A stretch of DNA of 64,000 nt from Bostrychus sinensis (lineage: Eukaryota; Chordata; Actinopteri; Gobiiformes; Eleotridae): positions 1,421,501-1,485,500 of the forward strand of contig CM036255.1 in the NCBI GenBank assembly GCA_020698575.1. Reading direction: 5' to 3'. The notes under the pieces were generated by a model. It did no database searches. It was given only the letters and a program-made list of their open reading frames with translations, and was not told the DNA's origin. Position 1 is the first letter of the stretch, and the number at the start of each line of letters is the position of its first letter. This document shows, in pieces, positions 32,886 through 43,493 of the stretch. The translations under genes were made by a program, and so were the position numbers.

Positions 32886-34301
32886 CGGGGGGCACAGTGT
32901 CAGAGTGGTTACTGCTCTATCCTCCCAGCAAGGAGGTTGTAAGATTGATCCTTGGGTTGGCTGTCACACGAATTCTAGGGCTGAAAAATTAATTTAAATC
33001 GAATCTAAATCATAATTTGATATGACATTAGCAAACCACAAAGGCTGTGATTATTTAGGATTTATAACATCCTCTTTAAGGCTGTAACAGACAGTAATGC
33101 TCACCAATCAGAAGCAATGTAAAGGATTTTTTGAGATTCAGAACATTCACGGTGAAATTGGATGCAGAATCTGTGTAAAAGTTCTACTAATGAGCCATGT
33201 GGGCACAGGTTTGGTTTCGCTTTGGAAAATGCTGTGCACCTCGACACAAGACAGTGGGAGGAGGAGGAGAAAAAACGCTTTTTACAAAGAAAATAAAGAC
33301 TGTTAAAGTAAGCATGAGTGATGAGAGCTTGCTGATATTTGTTATCTTGTTGAGGCCAAGGGGACTTCTCTAAACAGTGGACTGTATCGGTGGACACAAG
33401 CTGATAGGAGCGGTGTCTCTGCGTAAAGCGGTAGTAGCTTCATAAATGCTTTCTAAACACGCAAAATGTCTGGTTAAATCAAATGAGCTAAACAAGTGCT
33501 ATAACTCCAAATATGTTAAAGATGGACTATATTTTGATGTTTTAGTGTCAGATAAAACTGTGCTTTGTCAGCCTCCCCATGTGCTCTGCCTTTACGTCAC
33601 GCACCTGACTGCAAGACGTACAGAACCACCTTTTTTCTGCATTTCCTTTTTTTTCTCAGTTTCAGTGTCTCCTGTTTGGTCCATTGTTGCAAGTTACTAC
33701 ACTTTACAGGCGTTAAACATACCAATCGTGGTTTTCTCACCTCTTGTTGTTATAGTTGTGAATACAAATAGGCTGCCTTACATCTCAGCAGAGAACAAAA
33801 AATCATGTCTCCATGTAATCTTACTATAATATTCTACCTGCTCCACCTGTAGTTTAGACCTCAGACATGTTCTGAAAGGCATGTGATTATATTAATATTT
33901 CTGTGTTTCTGCTTCATCAAATGCTTAAAATATCAGAATCAGAATCGCAATATCTGACAGAAAAATCACAATTAGATATTTTTCCAAAATCGTTCAGCCC
34001 TAATGATTTCTCTGAACAGTGTGGGTGGAGTCTGCATGTCCTCCCTGTGTTACTGTGGGTTCTCTCTGGGTACTCCGCCTTTCTCCCACCAAAGACATGC
34101 ATGTGTTAGGAGAATTGGCAACTCCAATTTGCCTCTAAAGGAGACTGAATGTGGGAGTGAATGGTTGTCTGTCTGTGTGTGTGTGTCAGTCCTAACTTGC
34201 TACTGTCCAGGGCGTACCCTACCCAAAGTCCATTGCTACTAGGATAGGATCTAGTACCCTAATGGGAAATGTGGAAGATGAAGAATGAATAAATGGATGA
34301 A
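32886..34301 (+). mobile_element. tRNA-type SINE with 12-bp TSD, split by a nested hAT element
   Basis: The head 'GGCACAGTGTCAGAGTGGTT' and the 'GATTGATCC' B-box-like motif start the SINE. After the 1027-bp insertion (32976-34002) it resumes at 'GTGGGTGGAGTCTGCATGTC' and ends in a GAATGAATAAATGGATG tail. The flanking duplication AAGTATGGTTCA occurs at 32874-32885 and 34302-34313. The second copy at 45565-45846 lacks the insertion, which shows the original contiguous form. Without the insert the SINE is about 380 bp. Confidence 0.8.
32976..34002. mobile_element. 1027-bp hAT-type element nested in a SINE
   Basis: The ends TAGGGCTGAAAAATTAATTT and AAAATCGTTCAGCCCTA are inverted repeats of the TAGGGCTG type. 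The flanks ACGAATTC and ATGATTTC match at 6 of 8 positions. The interior contains a 127-codon frame (33446-33829) that is not like any transposase I know and looks like chance. Insertion into the SINE is proved by the uninterrupted SINE at 45565-45846. Confidence 0.75.
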
Positions 34302-35565
34302 AAGTATGGTTCATTTGGGGTTAAAAACTCCCCAACCAAACTCCACTGGCTCACAGACCAGATGAACTATTGAACAATGTAACATACAAACTGAAGAGAG
34401 GGGTATAATGTGTGCTCAGTGTTACTATGCCAGTCCCAGCCTCATCTTCTCCACGCCTTGAATGTGAACATGAATAATTCATACCTAATTCATACCTGTT
34501 GATCCCCCTAAATGACAGCAGGTCAGGATTCAGCTCACAGAGGGACAAATCAGTCATTCAGTCATTCAGTCATGGTTCCTTGGCAGCTTTAAATGAACAT
34601 AATGCGCAATATTTATTGGATAGAGGCAAAGGTAACCATGACAGAGGGAGGTCACATGATAGAAGGCTTGCTATTTATTGGTTGGAGGCAACTAAAACCA
34701 TGAAACCATGACAGAGAGCTGTATTCTTGCAAAGAAGAGTCTTACAGTGGCCTCATTCACTGACAGCACTATGGGGTTAAATGTTAAAAAGTGGATATCA
34801 GCTAAAAAGTTGCACAGGCCAACTTCATCTGGCCGAGGGCCAAATTTGGGCTGTGGGCAATGGGTAGCCGACCCCTGCCTTACTTTGTACTATCAAACTG
34901 CCTTTAACACAAGCATTATGGATAGTTCACAAAATGTATACATTTATCAGATAACACACTTTGTCTAAAAGAGAAAAAAGACTATTTAGAGGCACTGACA
35001 TCTGTGGGCACACTCCATAATCCACTCTTTAGTGCTTGTGAGCAGCTGTGGTAGCCCTGCAGGGACATGCTGTTTGAAAAAGGAACTTGGTGACAGTACA
35101 TCTGATTATACTTTTACTTCACAAAAATTGTACTCCATAAACCAAAGATGATGAGCTCACGAGTGAATTTAGATTTTATCATGCAAGAATGAAAGATGGC
35201 TGTTTCTTCTCTAGCAGTACTCAGTACTTCAAAAAAGAAGTAATGACCTTTCATTATGTTTTATGGGACTTTTATGTTTATTAAGAGTGTTTTTTGATAT
35301 AATTTTACACATTGGCATGTACTTTAATCTGAGTATGTTTCTCACAAAGACTGCAGTGTTTGTGAGAAACGTGTACCCTGCTGGGAGGGCTGTACACTGT
35401 CAGACACGGTTGTATATATCATGACCTTTACTTCTACTGCATACTGCATATCCATTTTCACACTTGTCCAGCTCACAGTGGCCCCAGGCTTGGACACATC
35501 ATGTGACAGAACACCATTGATCATGTGACATAACTCTTCGATCGGTACTGGACAATGACAAGCCT

Positions 35566-36000
35566 TTGTCACCTGTACTGCCACAGACATTCAACAGTGT
35601 TAACAGGCTTAAACTAACTGTGGAACAGATTCTAAAAGAGCAGCACATTCAAAAGTGGAAAAGTGAAATCAGGGACATGACTTCATGTGATGTCTATGCA
35701 GAAGTCAAACAGGAATATAAATTTGAGAAATACTTGTTATGTGAGAATCTTAACTATTGGCAGGCCATCTGCAGTTTTAGAACAAATAATACCAGAATTC
35801 CTAAAGTTATTGATCAGTATAAAGGTCTGGAAATACATTTGAGAATTTGTAATTTGTGTGATAATAACTGTGTGGGAGATGAATTTCATATTTTATTTGA
35901 GTGCACAAAGCCTGAGGTGATAAGATGTAGAGAAAAATATTTGCCAAAGTTTTACTTAAAGCATCCAGCATTTAGTGTTCTAAAAGCACACTGTGATTGA
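35566..36000 (+). pseudogene. LINE ORF2 C-terminal fragment, copy 1
   Basis: An open frame of 144 codons (homology from about 35590) encodes the end of a non-LTR retrotransposon ORF2: LKLTVEQILKEQHIQKWKSE, then a Cys/His motif C-x2-C-x9-H-x4-C (CNLCDNNCVGDEFHILFEC) like the zinc-knuckle region found after the reverse transcriptase in several LINE clades. The same protein is recognisable at 41160-41750 but with frame breaks there. The reverse transcriptase domain is absent here, as expected of a 5'-truncated insert. AT-rich sequence at 36001-36090 is probably its 3' UTR. The clade cannot be fixed from this part. Confidence 0.6.
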
Positions 36001-36550
36001 AATAATCTGTGAAAAAAACATAATCTTAGTACATCATCTTGGTTTTATTATTGAATTTTATTAATGGAAAACTCCTTGAGATGAAGAGTCTGAATTGATC
36101 AATATGACAAAGCTCCCACTGTTTGAGTCACACTTCTCAATATTGAATAAATGGCTGTGTCTAACAGGGAAAATGTCCCACAGTCAGTTCTGTCTGTCAC
36201 ACACAGAGAAACGACATAGCAAGAAAAACACAAAATGAGAAAGCAACAAGAAAAGAAACATGTATAAATCTTGTCAAAGCATTTGAAAGATGTGGAACAG
36301 CTTTTTGTGAATCTTAGCAGACTCAGAGCAGATGTAAACTGTTGAAGCTGATGTAGTTGTGGCAATGAATTGGTCCAGTGTTTCCTCTTTAAACAAATAA
36401 TATGAGGTATGCTCTGTTGTTGTAAGAAACAAATGAAGAACTTTGGGGTGGAGTAGCTGTGTGCTCAGGGAGCGCTCTCCGCTACATGATGTGAGCAGGC
36501 GTGTGACCCTGCAGGGAGGAGAGCTTCAGAGCAGAGCCTACAGTGAGGAG

Positions 36551-36768
36551 TAGGGATGGGTATCGTTAAGATTTTAACAGTACTACTATTTTTATTGATA
36601 CTGCTTATCAATCTGGTCTTTAAACAGTGCTCTTATCAATACTTTTTGAGGAAAAATCTAATAAATAATATTAATTATTTTGTTTAATTATTTTGTTTTT
36701 AATCATTTTTGGACATTTTTCATTCCCAATAGGCGACTTGTAATATTTTTTTCTAAAATATTATTAAT
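36551..36768 (+). mobile_element. Outer element with TAGGGATGGGTATCG end, interrupted by copy D
   Basis: Starts TAGGGATGGGTATCGTTAAG; the downstream part (36615-36768) is the inverted match of 21545-21690. Copy D begins at 36769 within it. The far end is not certain; sequence near 38205 (GCCAAGCCCTGTTA) resembles a matching terminus. Confidence 0.5.
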
Positions 36769-36812
36769 TAGTGCTGGACAATGATTAAAATTTTTAATCG
36801 CGATTAATTCCA

Positions 36813-36858
<46 letters not shown>

Positions 36859-37765
36859 GCAATTAATCGCGATTAAAATTGTTTATTTAATTGCATTCTT
36901 GCTATAAAATTCAATCAATAATGTATTCGGGTTTTGCAGCTCCTCAATGGCTCTTTAATTGATAACTTGTAGCTTTTACAATTTAGCCAATAAGTGTAGT
37001 TTTGACTTGGTTGCCTATAGTGTATATAGCGCCATTTCAAACATGCTTGACACCCAAATAATAATAATAAAAATCATTATTTTGCAGACAAAGAGCACTA
37101 CAGCAGACACAGTTAGGCCTATATTTTCACCTTTTTTTTTTTACCTTTGGAGCTGGACTTATTTTTTTCACATCTCCCCTGCTGTCCCCCTGCTGCTGCT
37201 GCTGCTGCTCACTTCTCTCTTCCTTATATGACTATCAAAAAGGTTATGGGAAGTAAATAACTTGTTTTTGGTATTTTTTCAAATAAAACATCATTGATAC
37301 ATATCTGAAAACTCCACGTGTTGTTGCTGATAGCATTAATTAGCCGCGCATATATTTTAGAGGCTATATTTAACATCATTAACAGTTGTAAGACTTTAGT
37401 TGTTTGTATTTAAGTGAGTCCTGCACTGATCTGAACTGAAACAAACACTGTTAGGAAGCTTAAAGCCTGCTCTGTCAAGACCATCAGGTCTCTGTACTCT
37501 TCCTCTGTCCTGGTGCCCTGCCCCCTGCCTGGTGCCCCGCCCCCTGCCTGGTGCCCCGCCCCCTGCCTGGTGCCCCGCCCCCTGCCTGGTACCACAGAGA
37601 GAGAGAAAGAGAGACAGACAAACACACGGCTGCTGACGGGACCCAGCTCTGTGAACTGGCTCTTTCCTGACTGACCCATAACTTTCATTAACGCGCGTTA
37701 AAATATTTATCAACATTAATTAATTATTACATAAACGCGATAATAACGCGTTAACATGTCCAGTA
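36769..37765 (+). mobile_element. hAT-like 1-kb element (family C/D/E), copy D
   Basis: Starts TAGTGCTGGACAATGATTAA with AATCGCGATTAAT just inside and ends ATAACGCGTTAACATGTCCA. The body is the reverse complement of copy C (20642-21544), including the CTG-rich stretch and the translated frame 36959-37231. It differs by a 41-bp A run (36814-36854) and by four tandem copies of a GGTGCCCCGCCCCCTGCCT unit (37507-37590), where copy C has about one. Confidence 0.7.
37507..37590. repeat. 19-bp GC-rich tandem repeat in copy D
   Basis: Four head-to-tail units of GGTGCCCCGCCCCCTGCCT. The sister element at 20642-21544 has roughly one unit at the same place (about 20805-20840), so the array expanded after the copies split. 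Confidence 0.85.
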
Positions 37766-38201
37766 AGACTGCACAGTATATCGCAAAGTTATTGTTATTG
37801 CAATATCAGCAAACACAATATCCGTATTGCAAGAATCTAAATATATCACAATAACACTATGGGCTTCCATCTAATAGAGATTTATTTTCCACCAGAGCCT
37901 TAAAAGAACATGTGTTGTGACTAAATAAAAATGTTTTAAAAGTCCAGTTTTAGTGGTAATTTAATTAATTTAGTCACAGCTTAGCCTTGTTTTATTCCTG
38001 CTTTAGTCTGTGTTAAGTTTTGATTTTGTTGCTGTTTTGACTTGTAAATACAGGAACTTACATTTTTGTGAAATGTAGTGAATTTAACTTACTATGTTTG
38101 AAAAGTAGGCTTTAATTTTCAAATATCGCAATAATATTGTTATCACATTTTTCAACATAGTTATCGAAAATTGCATGTTTTCTCCATATCATGCAGCCCT
38201 A
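37766..38201. mobile_element. MITE with GACTGCACAGTATATCGCAA / CATATCATGCAGCCCTA ends
   Basis: The inverted ends carry the type 'TAGGGCTGCA(C/T)GATAT', with repeated 'ATCGCAATAA' and 'TATTGCAATA' motifs inside. It directly abuts copy D. No clear 8-bp duplication is visible. Related ends occur at 57064-57778. Confidence 0.55.
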
Positions 38202-38855
38202 GTGCCAAGCCCTGTTATTAATATAAATCTAAATACAAAAATGAAATTAGTATAATTTTAGAAAAAGCAGTAGCCTATTTTTATATAGGCTAAATAAAGT
38301 CATAAACTGCCTGCCTGTCTGTTTGTTTGTCTGCTGCTTATGTCTTGCCCATTGTTTCTCTGATTGATTACTCAACCTGTGATTGTACTGACCATAGAAA
38401 CTCAAGAGAAGGGAGACCAGACTAACTTCTTTGTATAGAATAGGAAAAGAGTTAGTCTGGCTGACCAAGCTTGCATAAGCCAGTTTTAACCCTAATTTTA
38501 GATGTACATAAGCTTTATAAATGAGGCTGCAGAGCAGGAAACATGTCCTGAAGACTGCCCTGTTAGTCTGGGCTCATTTGTACACATTAGCTCTGTTTGA
38601 CAGGACAAAGACAGACATGATTGTTCTGAAAAATGTGTCTCACTCTGTGTACTAAATCTGTGTAATGGCTTCATGTAAAACTGAATGTCCTATACACTGG
38701 CCTAACTTACCCTCTTTTAAACACATCTCAGGTTGGGTGATAAAAACATGTTCTGTGCCACACGACGGTACATTACTAAGCTATAGAAGATGATCTTAGA
38801 TACAGTACATAAAACAGTCCTGTTTGTCCTGACTGTGTCTTTGTCAAATCCGCAG

Positions 38856-38988
38856 GTGTTCAGCACATACTCCAATGAGGACTACGACCGCAGGAATGAG
38901 GAGGTGGACCCCGTGGCCTCCTCGGCTGAGTATGAGCTGGAAAAGAGGGTGGAGAAACTGGAGCTCTTCCCCGTGGAGCTGGAGAAAG
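38856..38988 (+). CDS. ppp1r9a: Neurabin-1-like, coding exon 2 (residues 436-479 and first base of 480)
   Basis: 133 bp, from CGCAG ending 38855 to the donor GTGGGT at 38989. It encodes VFSTYSNEDYDRR, then VDPVASSAEYELEKRVEKLE and LFPVELEK, nearly identical to the segment just after the RVxF motif in both mammalian neurabins. In spinophilin this segment wraps the PP1 surface and adds contacts beyond the KIxF motif, so the exon completes the PP1-binding domain. The phase is 0 at the start and 1 at the end; the last G joins AT of the next exon to give Asp480. Inverted copies of one transposon family lie on its two sides (14965-15884 and 39359-40644). Confidence 0.95.
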
Positions 38989-39358
38989 GTGGGTGTACTC
39001 CTGTCATTCAGCATGAGCACAACCAACTATACACATTTGAATTATTCGGCAGTTAGTTTGAGTAACACATCTGCACATTTACTTTCATCTGGTAAAAAAT
39101 GCTGCTAAACTCCAGTTTGTAGAGAGTCTCTTGGTGTCTCCTCACACAGTTCTCCTCAGCTCCAAAAATAGCCTGGATCTCTCCGTGGATGTTATATCAG
39201 CTGCGCTCTGAATAATGGATGATAGACAGAGGAGGGTGGATCTGCTCAAGGAGGGAATTCCACTGACCGCACACATGCTCTGGCCAAAAACTGACAACAT
39301 GCACCACAATGCATACATATGTTAACTTGTGCATGTTCTGTTTGATTTGTATTAAAAT

Positions 39359-40644
39359 TAGTGCTGGGAAAATTATTGCGTTAACGCAGTGCGTTAATTT
39401 ATTGATTTAATTGCTTTAATTTCAATTGACGCATCGATTAATTTGATCACAACAAAAATATTACGACAACACTGACAGAGGCAGTAACACGCCACGGGTC
39501 TTCCAGGCGATGGTAGAAGACGACATATTTCCGTTTCCATCCATCAGGCGCGTTCGAGATGAGCCAGACTTGCTCAGTTTGGATCAGTGTCGGTCTGTGC
39601 GCAGTGCACGTGATTAGATTTGTGTCCGACTTGTTCCCGACTTGCTCTGATGCCACAAGTGCGACGGTCACCGTGAGATCCAAAGGAGACCAGCGCCTGA
39701 GCCGCCGCAGTTCATCAGGAGCAACTACGGAGGCTGCACGGCTCAGTGCATGATGGGAAAACACTCACCTGTCAGCGGTGAACAGACAGGTGATTGGATC
39801 TGAGTTTAGTGCTGATCAGAAACGTAACACACGACACTTCACTGCCCTCCTCTCCTTCTTCCCCCGCCTCTTTTTAAAAAAATACAGACTAAAGTTACAG
39901 TTTTGACCTGGATAAACCAACACACGCGAGAGGTGGATTTCGGGCTGATGGTGCGTGATCTGAGCCACAAACTGTCCAACTTCAGTACAGGTGTATTCCC
40001 CTCCTCTCATTGCAGCCGTGCACTCTCGTTCACAATCCAGGCGAGGCACAGTTCATCTGGAACGAGCCTAATGCAACAAGTGAACGAGCTAAAGCAACAT
40101 GAGTGACCAAAAAGACACATTGCTAAATGGACAATTCTGCTTCAAATCATCACCAGACAGCAATATAGACAAAACAAAAGTTATGTGCAGTCTATGCAAG
40201 GATGAGTTCAATTACCACTGGAGTAACACAGTTCATAGTATTTACACTGTTGTGAACCACAACAATTGTTATTAATTAAAGAATTAAACTTATTTTTGTT
40301 AAAGTTCTAAAAGGGATGACACATGCTTTTTTAGGTAAGTTTTGTGTATTTGTTGGTTGTACTTTATTTAGGCAAACTTTGTCTCAGGTCTCAAAGAGAC
40401 TATTCATTTATTTTCTTTGCAAGTTTTGTTTGCATTGCACAAGTTTACAGTAAAGTATGTGAAGGTTAATTCAAAATAAATGTTCTAAATTTACAAATTT
40501 GTGTTTGTACATGAATTCATAATACGATTAATCGCGATTAATCATGATTAATAACTGGTAGTTATTAATCGCGATTAATTGCAATACATTTTTTTCAGAT
40601 TTGCGATTAATTTGTTAATTTTTTTTAATCGATTCATGGCCCTA
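39359..40644 (-). mobile_element. 1286-bp hAT-type element with exact 8-bp TSD and BED remnant
   Basis: The ends TAGTGCTGGGAAAATTATTG and TTAATCGATTCATGGCCCTA are inverted and carry ATTAATCGCGATTAAT-type palindromes just inside (40530-40580). The 8-bp duplication ATTAAAAT flanks both sides (39351-39358, 40645-40652). It matches 14965-15884 in reverse orientation. It still encodes the N-terminal BED-type zinc finger of a hAT transposase (40099-40275, plus strand) but no catalytic domain. By TSD length, termini and protein remnant this is a hAT-superfamily deletion derivative. Longer frames on the minus strand (39447-39764, 39816-40049) are likely non-coding interior. Confidence 0.88.
40099..40275 (+). 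pseudogene. 58-residue BED zinc-finger remnant of a hAT transposase
   Basis: ATG 40099 to TAA 40273-40275. After 30 residues (MSDQKDTLLNGQFCF...) comes KVMCSLCKDEFNYHWSNT, then VVNHNNCY. C-x2-C followed by an aromatic/histidine pair and a late His/Cys fits a BED finger (the ZBED type that starts hAT transposases and binds the element's ends). The frame stops soon after, so the dimerisation and catalytic (RNase H-like) domains are gone. It is too short for common ORF cutoffs. It lies wholly inside the hAT-type element, which gives it its meaning. It could be a protein-coding relic or, less likely, a small protein that still binds element ends. Confidence 0.6.
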
Positions 40645-40699
40645 ATTAAAATGTAAAAGAAAGCGAGACAATAACAATAGCTCTTATGGCACCAAGTAG

Positions 40700-40818
40700 C
40701 ATCTCAGAAAATAGGTGGCTTTTCAAGTACCAGGACTAAACTGGAATTATTACTGGACTATACCAGGGCCAGATCTAAATCAGGCCTAAACTAAGACTAA
40801 ACCAGGTCTAAACCTGTC
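40700..40818 (-). repeat. Piece of 'TAGTCCTGGTT' element (copy 5)
   Basis: Reads on the minus strand: AAGTACCAGGACTAAACTGG, then further ACTAAACCAGG-type units. It is the same repeat core as at 41958-42425, from which it is separated by a LINE insertion (about 41150-41950). The two may be halves of one element. Confidence 0.5.
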
Positions 40819-41149
40819 ATGCTCTTGTCTGTGTCTTATTCTGTATGTTTTGTTTCCCTTGTATTTTATTTTGTAGTCTTGGTTTCCTTTTGTGTTTCCC
40901 TGTTTTACTTCCTCCTGTGATTGCCTGCCCCGCCCTCAAGTGTTTCACCTTTGCCTTGTTCCTCGTGTATATAATGCATGTATTCTCCCCTGTTCTTTGT
41001 GGGGTGGATTGTCATGTCTTCCTGTGTCCCCAGTGTTACTTGTAAGTTTGTTCTGCTTTTTTCTTCATTCTTCTTTAGTAATTTTGTGATTTCTCTGTAT
41101 TTTGGATTTTTATGCTGGTGTTTTTCCTTTTTCATTAAAATCTTTTCAC

Positions 41150-41950
41150 ATATCCAGTTCTGCCCTTTTGGATCTGAGCTAGGTCGATTCCCTATTAACA
41201 TTATTGTCAAAAAGAGAATGATTGGTTACTGGGGAAGATTGATACAATGCAAAGACAACAAACTGGCACAAGAAATGTACAATCATCTTCTCCACATGTA
41301 CGGTGACGTTCATGTTGCCATGGCTTCAGCAGGTGAAGAATATTCTGTCCTATGTGTGGGCCTCACAGTGGTTCAGTAGTGTTCACTGGCTTAAACTAAC
41401 AGCGGAACGCATTCTAACAGATCAGCATATACAAAAGTGGCAAAGTGAGATCAGGGAGATGACATCCTGTGATGTTTATGCTGAGATTAAAAAGGAGTAT
41501 AAATTTGAAAAATACTTATTTTAAAATCTTAAATACAGACAGGCCATTTGTAACTTCAGGACTAATAACAGCAGGATTCCTAAGGTTACTGCAGATACAA
41601 GGGTTTGGAACGAAGTTTAAGAATTTGAAATTTATGTTACAAAAACTGTGTGGGAGATGAATTTCATGTTCTTTTTGATTGTATAAACAGTGAGGTGGTG
41701 AAATTAAGACAAAAGTATATCCCCATGTTTTATTTAGAATGTCCATCCAGATAGAAGTTTGTATTACTGCTTCAAGCTGAAAAGAAGAAAATCATGTACA
41801 GACTTGGTGCCTACTTGAAAGGGGTTCTTGCTTTATATTAATCCAGACAAAGATGTTTTCTAGATTTTTATTCTGTCAAGAATGAAACTGTTTATGTTTG
41901 TGCTCCATACTGTGTATATGGTAATGAGCAAATAAATAAAATGAAAAATG
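41150..41950 (+). pseudogene. LINE ORF2 3' fragment, copy 2, with frame breaks
   Basis: The first frame reads LGRFPINIIVKKRMIGYWGR and continues to the ORF end at 41379. The next part (HWLKLTAERILTDQHIQKWQ..., SCDVYAEIKKEYKFEKYL) is in another frame up to 41524, then further shifted segments follow. The protein aligns with the fragment at 35566-36000 and adds about 60 residues upstream. This region follows the reverse transcriptase in non-LTR elements. It ends in a short A-rich (AAATG)n tail near 41930-41960, typical of LINE 3' ends. It is inactive. Confidence 0.6.
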
Positions 41951-41957
41951 AAATGAA

Positions 41958-43110
41958 AACCAGGTCTTAACCCGGCTATACTGACTACACTGAGACATTA
42001 CAACCAGTACCAATAATAATAACAAAAACCAATAACCAACAACCAATAGTAGGATAAAACCAGGACTAAACCAGGATTAATACTGGACTTTACCGGGGCA
42101 AAAACAAGACTAAACCAGGTCTAAACCAGGACGAAATCAGGATTAATACTGGACTATGCTGTGAAAAAACAAGACTTAACCATGACTAAACCAGGCCAAA
42201 ACTAAGACTATACCAACACTTAACCAGTACAAAAACAGGATAAAACCACTGCTAAACCAGGTCTTAAACAGGACTAAAACAGGACCAAAACAGGACCAAA
42301 TCAGGTCTAAAACAAGACTAAAGCTGGAAAATTCAGAACTGAAAATTCTGACTGAAATGGGTATAAATCACGTCTATACCAAGATAAAACCAGGTCTAAA
42401 CCAGGTTTAATCCAGGACTAGCCCCAATGAAAGCAGGACTAAAATGGGCGCCTACCAGTTTGTATGGACAGGGGAACATTGGTACCATGGAACTAGTGAT
42501 GTTTCTCAAAGCTCAGGTACCTTGCCTTGCCTTGATTAAATCACACGAAGGCATAAACGTCATTATCTATCGCCCAAGGCGTGTTGCAATGTTCATGTCC
42601 TTCCCAGGCAGGTGTTCTCCATTTGGCTACCCCCCACCCCCCCAACCAACGCACACACACACACAAAAAAAGAACCCTCCCAGTTGTCCTCCCCCAGCTG
42701 ACCCCCCCCACCACCACCACCACCACCAAAAAATGACAAAAGCCCAGCCCCACAGGTGAACTCCACCCTCTCTGTTTATAAAAGACAAAATATTGCATTG
42801 ATATAATACACTTGTAAAGATTTCCAGGGAATAAATAAAGCTAAACCCAGGCAGGAGGTGTGGCTGTGGTGACACTGCTCGGTCTCTCTGAAGTCTGTTC
42901 CATTAGCATGGACCGAGGCAGGATACTTGCCTTGGGTGAGAAGAAAGTGGCTTTGGAGGAAATCACTTTCATGGCAAGGCAAGGTACCTGGCTTTGAGAA
43001 ACACCCTAGGGCTGACCTGATTAAAATGGGTAAAAATAAATAAATAAATTAGGACTTGAACTCCAAAAGACTCCTGAGTACCATCAGTACCTATACCACA
43101 GTTTGTGGCA
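41958..43110 (-). repeat. 'TAGTCCTGGTT' minisatellite-core element, copy 6, interrupted
   Basis: The body at 41958-42425 is a tandem of ACTAAACCAGG-type units on this strand. The head, as read on the plus strand at 43050-43108, is 'GGACTTGAACTCCAAAAGAC', 'CTCCTGAGTACCATCAGTAC', then CTATACCACAGTTTG. A separate element (42500-43003) is inserted between. Confidence 0.6.
42500..43003. mobile_element. 504-bp element with TGTTTCTCAAAGC / GCTTTGAGAAACA ends
   Basis: The left TGTTTCTCAAAGCTCAGGTA and the reverse complement of the right TGTTTCTCAAAGCCAGGTAC continue into the inverted CCTTGCCTTGCC repeat. The interior has C-rich and CCACCA simple runs (42640-42730). No convincing target duplication or coding frame. 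It interrupts a minisatellite-core element. Confidence 0.6.
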
Positions 43111-43493
43111 TATTCTGTTTGCTAGCATTATGCTTAATGCAGGTAAATTGATGCTAAATCTTGTTGAATCTGTCTGGTAACGTCTGGGTGTGGTTTATAG
43201 TTAAAAAACATTTGGACTGTGTAAAGATAAGAAATTTCATTTGAAATATGTATTTGATTTTCCCTGTTACAGTTTTACCTGCAAAGTTTCTATAAAGGCA
43301 CTTCCCAAACAGCAGTGAACAGAAGAGGCAGAGCGACCCATGTGCATAGACACATACACACATAGGTGCATAGGTGACAACACACCATTTTTGATACATA
43401 GACATGAAGTCATGCTTAATTGTATCATAGTGGTGGTCACTGCAGTGTGATGGGATGTCTCTGTAACCGTCTGATCTGACATGTGTGTTACAG

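Larger units (their letters stand above)
10012..38855 (+). other. ppp1r9a: Intron 2 of the neurabin gene (28.8 kb, transposon-rich)
   Basis: The donor GTAAGT at 10012 and the acceptor CGCAG ending at 38855 join ACA to GTG in frame, giving ...APIT-VFSTYSNEDY, as in both vertebrate neurabins. The intron holds most of the mobile elements listed below. Stretches where I see nothing defined include about 10060-11080, 13070-14470, 19200-20640, 23420-24020, 27560-28480 and 34320-35560; these are AT-rich with scattered homopolymers. I found no second host gene inside it. Confidence 0.85.
38989..43493 (+). other. ppp1r9a: Intron 3 of the neurabin gene
   Basis: Donor GTGGGT, acceptor TGTTACAG. It contains the BED-bearing hAT-type element, a LINE fragment, and a minisatellite-core element interrupted by another transposon. 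Nothing defined at 39000-39350 and 43110-43490. Confidence 0.9.

Noticed and set aside
33446..33829. 127-codon ORF inside the nested hAT element
   Set aside because: No transposase or other domain pattern; AT-rich with hydrophobic runs; most likely chance.
10012..38855. Endogenous retrovirus or LTR element
   Set aside because: I found no paired LTRs, primer-binding site or gag/pol-like frames anywhere in the window.
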